Source of the DNA: Deltaproteobacteria bacterium | GTDB lineage: Bacteria; Desulfobacterota; Desulfobacteria; Desulfobacterales; C00003060 | Reading direction: 5' to 3' | Length of the DNA stretch: 9,350 nt | Assembly (NCBI GenBank): GCA_003647435.1 | Contig: QMMV01000052.1 | Location: 1 to 9,350 of the forward strand | In this document: in pieces, positions 6,101 to 9,350 of the stretch | How positions within the stretch are numbered: position 1 is the first letter of the stretch | Layout: each line of letters starts with the position of its first letter | Translations under genes and position numbers: made by a program | The notes under the pieces: generated by a model | Database searches by the model: none | Told to the model about the DNA's origin: nothing | Seen by the model: only the letters and a program-made list of their open reading frames with translations

Positions 6101-9100
6101 TAACTTCCGTTTGAATCGGTATGCGCTTCTGCAAAAAAATCCACCCCTTCGGATTCCACCCTTACCCCTGCAAGACCTTGGCCTGAAGGGTTCACTACAG
6201 TGCCTGTTGCCCGTGCGCCTTTTTTCAGGGTGATTGCCGGAATTTCCTTCGATTCGCCCTGGCTAAGGGATATAAGATAGTCCTGAGACCGGCAGTAACA
6301 GCTTTCAGGCACCGGCCTTGCCTGGATGTTTCCGATCCCGGCAGGCAGACCGCAAAGCACATAATTGCCTGATTCATCCGTAAGGGTAGACCTGTAAGCA
6401 TTGTACCGCTCACTCCAGTAGCCCACCTTCACATCGGCGAGTCCGTTGCCGCTTTCATCTACTACGCGTCCGGTTATCTGAGCACCGGCTACAAGATCAA
6501 AATCAAGACCCGTTACATCTGAGGTAAGATTGTCAATGTCGGTCCCTGTCCCAGCATAAGTACAGCCGTAAGTTCCGTAGGGAGCCACCTCGATCCCGGC
6601 CTCGCCGGCAGGCAGGTTTGTCAATGTGTAGCCGCCATTTTCGTCGGTTTCTGCGTCCTGCCAGACCTCAAAGTAGCGGTTCCAGAAATGAACGTGGACA
6701 CCGCTTACAGGAGAGCCATCTGCCCTCACCGTGCCGGACACCGTAAGGGCGCCGGATTGAAGGTCAAAATGGAGGCCTGTTTTTTCTTCTCCTGGCCCCA
6801 GGCATACATACTTCTGTGAAGGGATAACATAGTTGCTTTCTTCAGGCGGAAAGGCATTAAGATGATAACATCCGGGCAAAAGTCCACTAATCGTGTAATT
6901 CCCTGCCGGATCCGCCAGGACGTGGATTCCATAGTCGAACTCTTCACACCAGGCATGTACCGAAACACCTGAAACAGGCGAACCGGCGGCAGTGACCGTT
7001 CCGGAAATCGTTGCCGCCCCGGCACCTTCATATTCATAGGCCCCCATGTCAAAACCGGCCCCACATGGCCTCGGGTTGCCCTCGTAATCCTGAAATACCG
7101 GATCGCTGGCATCAATTGGTATGGCATCAATGCAGGGAGAATTAGGCTGGAGGACGTAGCTTCCATAGAGTGGATCAGCAGAGATATCGTTTGGGCCGGC
7201 AGAGCAGCCATTGTAATTCTGGTCATACGGCTCTGATGGACCATTGTGCCAGACATCATTGTAGTCAATGATGGGGTTGCCGGGTTCGTCGGTGTCGTTG
7301 TAAATGCCGTTATTGGCGAAATTGGTGATGATGTTGTACCTTATTTCCGGCGCAGCTTCCAAACCGTGGCAATAGATACCGTCTGAAGTGCCCCCGTCTA
7401 TGGTATTGTGAAAGATCTGCGGCTTTGTAGCGCCACCCCAGGCGCTCATGGTAATGCCGCTCTGGCCGCGATATGTAGAACCATCCAGGTTGCTGTAGAT
7501 AAGGTTGTTCCATATTTGAGGGCTTGCGTCCTGCGTATTTGCCCACATATCTACACCTGACCAGCCGTTGTCGTAGATCTCGTTTCTTTCTATCAGCGGG
7601 CTGCAATCCTCAACAGCAATACCGCAAGAGGAGTTGGAGTAAATCCTATTTAGCCTTATTAGGACTTCCGATGCTTCCTTTGCATAGATCCCGACTCCAT
7701 ATCCGCCTCCACATGCGCTCTCCCCGTTGTTAGAAATGTCGCAGTTTTCGATCAGGACATCGTCGGTGTCCATAAGACTTATGCCGTCGAATGAATTATC
7801 GTGAACGCTGGATCCTTCAATTTGCGTGCTGGAAGAAGCCTCCTCAACAGCAATGCCGGTTTCATTATCATGAACATCACAATCACGGATGATTGTCTGA
7901 CCTCCACCAACCAGGATGCCGTCAGAGTAAAAACCCTTTATTTCCAGGTTTTCAATGGTTATTCCGTAACCGCTTGTCTCAATGCCCACTCCCCAGTTCT
8001 CTGTCCCCGATCCATCCAGGACAGGCCTACTGCCGCTGGCTCCAACGATGCTGACATTATCTTGCATGATAAGGAGGGCTTCATCAGGTTCGTTATTTTC
8101 CACGCTGTATGTACCTAAAGCCACATTGAGAGTATAGGTCCCGGGATTTCCTGCATTTATATGGTCAATTGCATAATGGAGCGTCTTCCAGGCCGATGAT
8201 GCAGGCGACACGCCGTGCAAACCGTCATCTGTGCCGGCGGGATCAACGTAATAGGTTCCGGCTGGAATGACATAAGAGTGAGGATCGTTGGGATCACTTC
8301 CATCACCAATTTCCTGGCCGTCGGTGAAACCATCCCTGTCGGTATCGGGATGATTAGGATCAGTGCAAGATTGAAATTCTTCCAGATCGTTTAGGTCGTC
8401 AGAATCCGTATCGGCTGTGCCGGTGTGTGAAAGATCCCCGAAGTTGGCCATTTCCCAGCTGTCGTCCATCCCGTCACTGTCGGTATCCACAAAACCGACC
8501 TGAAAAACTGCAGCCTTTGAAATCGGGCCCTGGTGCGGGCCTGTATCAAATGTTAGGATGGCGGTATATCTGCCTGCTTGCGCTGTTGCGGACATCGTAA
8601 AGGAGGTGTTAGTAAATGAAGTGGTGCTCGCACTGTAAATCTCAGCACCGCCGGGGGCTTGTATTGTCAGGACAGGGTAGTTTGTTTCGGGTATAGAAGA
8701 CCCCGGTCTTCTCGACCACCAAACAGAGTTTCCATATCCGTCATGGATATCAAAAGTAAAGTTTACCGTATCTCCTGGCGTGTAATTGGTCCCCTCCGCC
8801 TGAAATGAGAAGATGTTAAATGTGCCGCCGGCCGTCTTTGTATAAGATCCGGCACTGAAACTCTGGTGATCCGCGATCTTGGATTCAAATTCCCAGCCTT
8901 CCTTTTTTAAGTTGGCCTTGATGGAATAAGTGCCGGGCGTCATAACTACCGAATTATTGATGGTCGGGGTGTAAGCAATGTCGAGACAGGGGGCACTCCA
9001 AACAGCCGGCTCTTCTAAAGACGGTATAAACCATGCGTTATCAAAGCCGTCCAGGTTAAGCGTTATAACGGAACTGTTTGAAGATATGGTGGTAAAGTTC

Positions 9101-9350
9101 AGAGTGTAACCCTCTTGAGGGACGGAGAGAGCGGTTTGATAAAGATAGTAACGGTCAGAATAACTCCATAGGCCCAAATAGTAATAAGTGTACGGGGTGG
9201 CTTGAGCATGAATGGTGCCATCGCTAAGCGACCCGATGGGTTCCGGCCATGCCTTTGAAATAGAAATATTCAGACTCCCATCAAGGGCTTCCTCGCTGTC
9301 CAGCTTCGTGGCGGTTACAGTTAGGGCCACCGTGGACGCCCATTCCTCGG
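3166..9350 (-). CDS. Giant modular surface/secreted protein (TSP3, beta-helix, carboxypeptidase-reg repeats, cadherin-like, ZU5-like); 5' end outside window
   Basis: A minus-strand frame of over 2,050 codons runs off the right edge. A GTG at 9328-9330 is in frame, but the frame stays open to the edge (EEWAST precedes it), with no ribosome binding site or signal peptide, so the start is upstream. Numbering below takes that GTG as residue 1. Order: beta-sandwich modules (to about 280), three thrombospondin type 3 repeats (D282, D307, D329), a right-handed beta-helix (359-767) closing with FDMGAYEYE, six carboxypeptidase-regulatory-like repeats (773-1331), two cadherin/He_PIG-like domains (1332-1520), an Ig-like segment, a ZU5-like domain (1648-1762), and a domain with LQPGRAYWLI and HPGWNMVANPYN (1780-1962). 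Then come PPPPPG and GGGGG linkers and a degraded CFIATAAYG-like tail. No transmembrane helix is visible. The architecture suggests an exported adhesin or glycan-interacting protein. No catalytic activity can be assigned. Confidence 0.9.
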   Translation of the reverse strand, partial: EEWASTVALTVTATKLDSEEALDGSLNISISKAWPEPIGSLSDGTIHAQATPYTYYYLGLWSYSDRYYLYQTALSVPQEGYTLNFTTISSNSSVITLNLDGFDNAWFIPSLEEPAVWSAPCLDIAYTPTINNSVVMTPGTYSIKANLKKEGWEFESKIADHQSFSAGSYTKTAGGTFNIFSFQAEGTNYTPGDTVNFTFDIHDGYGNSVWWSRRPGSSIPETNYPVLTIQAPGGAEIYSASTTSFTNTSFTMSATAQAGRYTAILTFDTGPHQGPISKAAVFQVGFVDTDSDGMDDSWEMANFGDLSHTGTADTDSDDLNDLEEFQSCTDPNHPDTDRDGFTDGQEIGDGSDPNDPHSYVIPAGTYYVDPAGTDDGLHGVSPASSAWKTLHYAIDHINAGNPGTYTLNVALGTYSVENNEPDEALLIMQDNVSIVGASGSRPVLDGSGTENWGVGIETSGYGITIENLEIKGFYSDGILVGGGQTIIRDCDVHDNETGIAVEEASSSTQIEGSSVHDNSFDGISLMDTDDVLIENCDISNNGESACGGGYGVGIYAKEASEVLIRLNRIYSNSSCGIAVEDCSPLIERNEIYDNGWSGVDMWANTQDASPQIWNNLIYSNLDGSTYRGQSGITMSAWGGATKPQIFHNTIDGGTSDGIYCHGLEAAPEIRYNIITNFANNGIYNDTDEPGNPIIDYNDVWHNGPSEPYDQNYNGCSAGPNDISADPLYGSYVLQPNSPCIDAIPIDASDPVFQDYEGNPRPCGAGFDMGAYEYEGAGAATISGTVTAAGSPVSGVSVHAWCEEFDYGIHVLADPAGNYTISGLLPGCYHLNAFPPEESNYVIPSQKYVCLGPGEEKTGLHFDLQSGALTVSGTVRADGSPVSGVHVHFWNRYFEVWQDAETDENGGYTLTNLPAGEAGIEVAPYGTYGCTYAGTGTDIDNLTSDVTGLDFDLVAGAQITGRVVDESGNGLADVKVGYWSERYNAYRSTLTDESGNYVLCGLPAGIGNIQARPVPESCYCRSQDYLISLSQGESKEIPAITLKKGARATGTVVNPSGQGLAGVRVESEGVDFFAEAHTDSNGSYQMLLPAGTHKIYLDVYDTHWNISARPVEVTVTVSQAESCSPISVSPVVAYDEETGGSVSGNVVNEGGAAYIGELRVVALPAGALSDLTAESMWAIRPLNEIELGDFGQFSLGPLPPGGYDIAFVLDNHTDEDLESVTLVDAIKNANVTGGQPTTLSRNLTYTSVGSPQVTGIVKDEDGKPVLGAIVLVRDQNSDLGGFADTDESGNYTLYNLPSGVTYTAEAFHNEYTYTTSVSFTTAEDTNATVPNITLGNLPPLAITSSPVITAAEDQPYAYTVTANRTCVTFTLSGNPDNMTIDPNSGVISYLPSTDAEAGSYAITVTATDEAGHEATQNFTLTVSAVNDKPTLEISTYPVPYYAMPGHAYILGLFGEDEETPYDLTFELVPGSYPEGMSISQEECASEIRWMPAESDAGRTISGIQARVIDGAGLSSDPVSFNIRVLNPLVINPDGQVLIRINGEDFDQDFFVSGGLPHSSTPYYSYELINAETEGIEDSGIIPEDAEGKFRYTFSTVDRTGTYRLKVTDGAGFSAVSAPIGIEDVAVEPITMDNPAPVIPAEGGVRSVKDESTDYDGAVINIPAGCSEAASFTLTFKLVTEGVPYIPPETAFGDVIEIKAGAAGEDISFLKPLQVTLPYGNISGIDRPENLRVYTFDTDAGRWVPVAGYTVDTANKTISFSVYHFSLFTVGQAEELKTDIKGGSEQKDYRMLSFPCNPDDPDLVSNLKATLGAYDDTLWRCFAYNSSSMKYDEANSPGFSNTYSLQPGRAYWLISRNDKTLKVNGLSTDSSAPFETTLHPGWNMVANPYNSAIDLSNTYIRVSADGVSFEDISGTYLTDNYLYKFDPHKDAEGNTIWYSKMFLDGESMQPYEGYWLYSYSPSDLILRFTPKHIGLNQVGKPPLFDRMIWLARRSLHRVIDAVSATCLASSGGNQPPPPPGSPGSSPESIGTASSAGGGGGRFIDTAARGFWFSKRAAFPRGR
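3445..3993 (-). other. GWN-type C-terminal domain within the giant gene
   Basis: Residues 1780-1962 hold RMLSFPCNP, LWRCFAYN, LQPGRAYWLI, LHPGWNMVANPYN and PYEGYWLYS. The pattern of paired PG.(A)YW motifs and GWN...NP is common near the C-terminus of large exported proteins in delta-proteobacteria and relatives. The identification is from memory of this pattern and I know no assigned function. Confidence 0.55.
4045..4389 (-). other. ZU5-like domain within the giant gene
   Basis: Residues 1648-1762 contain AVINIPAGCSEAASFTL, then AFGDVIEIKAG, FLKPLQVTLPY, and a closing SFSVYHFSLFTV. This order (PAG, a central hydrophobic strand, F.KP...LPY, H.S.F.V) matches bacterial ZU5-like modules. In eukaryotes ZU5 domains mediate protein contacts. 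The role here is unknown. Confidence 0.6.
4771..5337 (-). other. Two cadherin/He_PIG-like Ig domains within the giant gene
   Basis: Residues 1332-1422 read ITSSPVITAAEDQPYAYTVT, then DPNSGVISYLPSTDAEAGSY and TVTATDEAGHEATQNFTLTV, the standard putative-Ig/cadherin pattern. Residues 1423-1520 repeat it more loosely, with MPGHAYILGL, EIRWMPAESDAG and RVIDGAGLSSDPVSFNIRV. Such domains occur in tandem as stalks in bacterial surface proteins. Confidence 0.85.
5338..7014 (-). repeat. Six tandem carboxypeptidase-regulatory-like domains within the giant gene
   Basis: Units begin near residues 773, 861, 950, 1039, 1132 and 1243. Each opens with a SGTV/TGRV/TGTV-type strand (SGTVTAAGSPVSGV, SGTVRADGSPVSGV, TGRVVDESGNGLADV, TGTVVNPSGQGLAGV, SGNVVNEGG, TGIVKDEDGKPVLGA). 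Most carry a D..G.Y.L..LPAG centre. Period is about 88-93 residues, longer for unit 5 (about 110). Units 1 and 2 share most of their first 16 residues, which suggests recent duplication. These prealbumin-like beta-sandwiches usually act as spacers or binding modules in exported proteins. Confidence 0.88.
7030..8256 (-). other. Right-handed parallel beta-helix domain (PbH1-type) of the giant gene
   Basis: Residues 359-767 start with TYYVDPAGTDDG and WKTLHYAIDHINAG, the usual entry of secreted beta-helix proteins. They continue with coils of about 22-25 residues of the form I.NC.I..N...GI (IENLEIKGFYSDGILV, IRDCDVHDNETGIAV, IENCDISNNG, IRLNRIYSNSSCGIAV). The closing PRPCGAGFDMGAYEYE is the typical end of this domain type. 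The fold is known from pectate lyases, NosD and polysaccharide-binding surface proteins. No lyase catalytic set can be identified by eye, so binding is as likely as catalysis. Confidence 0.88.
8275..8487 (-). repeat. Three thrombospondin type 3 calcium-binding repeats within the giant gene
   Basis: DTDSDGMDD, DTDSDDLND and DTDRDGFTDGQE begin at residues 282, 307 and 329, with a partial fourth unit GSDPNDPHS. Spacing is 25 and 22 residues. The alternating Asp pattern is the Ca2+-binding signature of TSP3 repeats, common in exported bacterial proteins. It forms a rigid spacer between the N-terminal beta-sandwich modules and the beta-helix. Confidence 0.92.

Noticed and set aside
6726..7268. 180-codon minus-strand open frame
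   Set aside because: It overlaps the beta-helix end and the first carboxypeptidase-regulatory repeat in another frame. The translated sequence has no family features.
7030..8256. Pectate lyase or other polysaccharide-degrading enzyme
   Set aside because: The beta-helix fold is clear, but I cannot identify a catalytic Asp/Arg set. The same fold is common in non-catalytic surface proteins.
9328..9330. GTG as the true start of the giant gene
   Set aside because: The frame remains open to the window edge, no ribosome binding site lies at the right distance, and the following residues do not form a signal peptide for what is clearly an exported protein.

Overview
The window reads as chromosomal DNA of a Gram-negative bacterium, most likely a Desulfobacterota (delta-proteobacterial) lineage or close relative. 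This is inferred from gene style only: a short omega subunit, a compact TtcA, intergenic DNA full of degenerate palindromic repeats, and a giant modular secreted protein with a tail resembling the CFIATAAYG type. No rRNA, tRNA, CRISPR array, transposase or phage gene was found.

Layout. Positions 1-336 carry no gene. They hold degenerate repeat fragments and one strong 18-bp inverted repeat (157-174 / 212-229), ending in a good Shine-Dalgarno for rpoZ. rpoZ (337-552, RNA polymerase omega) is followed 11 bp later by a ttcA-family gene (564-1304, tRNA 2-thiocytidine synthesis), closed by an intrinsic terminator at 1354-1384. A second plus-strand pair follows: an unrecognised 266-residue acidic cytosolic protein (1427-2227) and a family 2 glycosyltransferase of the dolichol-phosphate-mannose-synthase type (2224-2931). 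The second starts on TTG inside the stop of the first, so the two are probably translationally coupled. The glycosyltransferase stop codon lies inside a perfect 30-bp palindrome (2914-2943).

Positions 2932-3165 are a convergent intergenic spacer with further hairpin DNA. The rest (3166-9350) is one minus-strand gene of more than 2,050 codons, open through the right edge, so its N-terminus and any signal peptide are outside the window. Its domain order is: beta-sandwich modules, three thrombospondin type 3 calcium-binding repeats, a right-handed parallel beta-helix, six carboxypeptidase-regulatory-like (CNA-B-like) repeats, two cadherin/He_PIG-like domains, an Ig-like segment, a ZU5-like domain, a GWN-type C-terminal domain, and a low-complexity Pro/Gly linker with a degraded CFIATAAYG-like tail. 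It is probably a secreted or surface-exposed adhesin or glycan-interacting protein.

Most of the window is ordinary housekeeping plus one large surface protein. I see no convincing multi-gene novel system. The points most worth a second look are the repeat-derived stop codon of the glycosyltransferase, the unknown protein coupled to it, the eroded tail of the giant protein, and the 157-229 inverted repeat.
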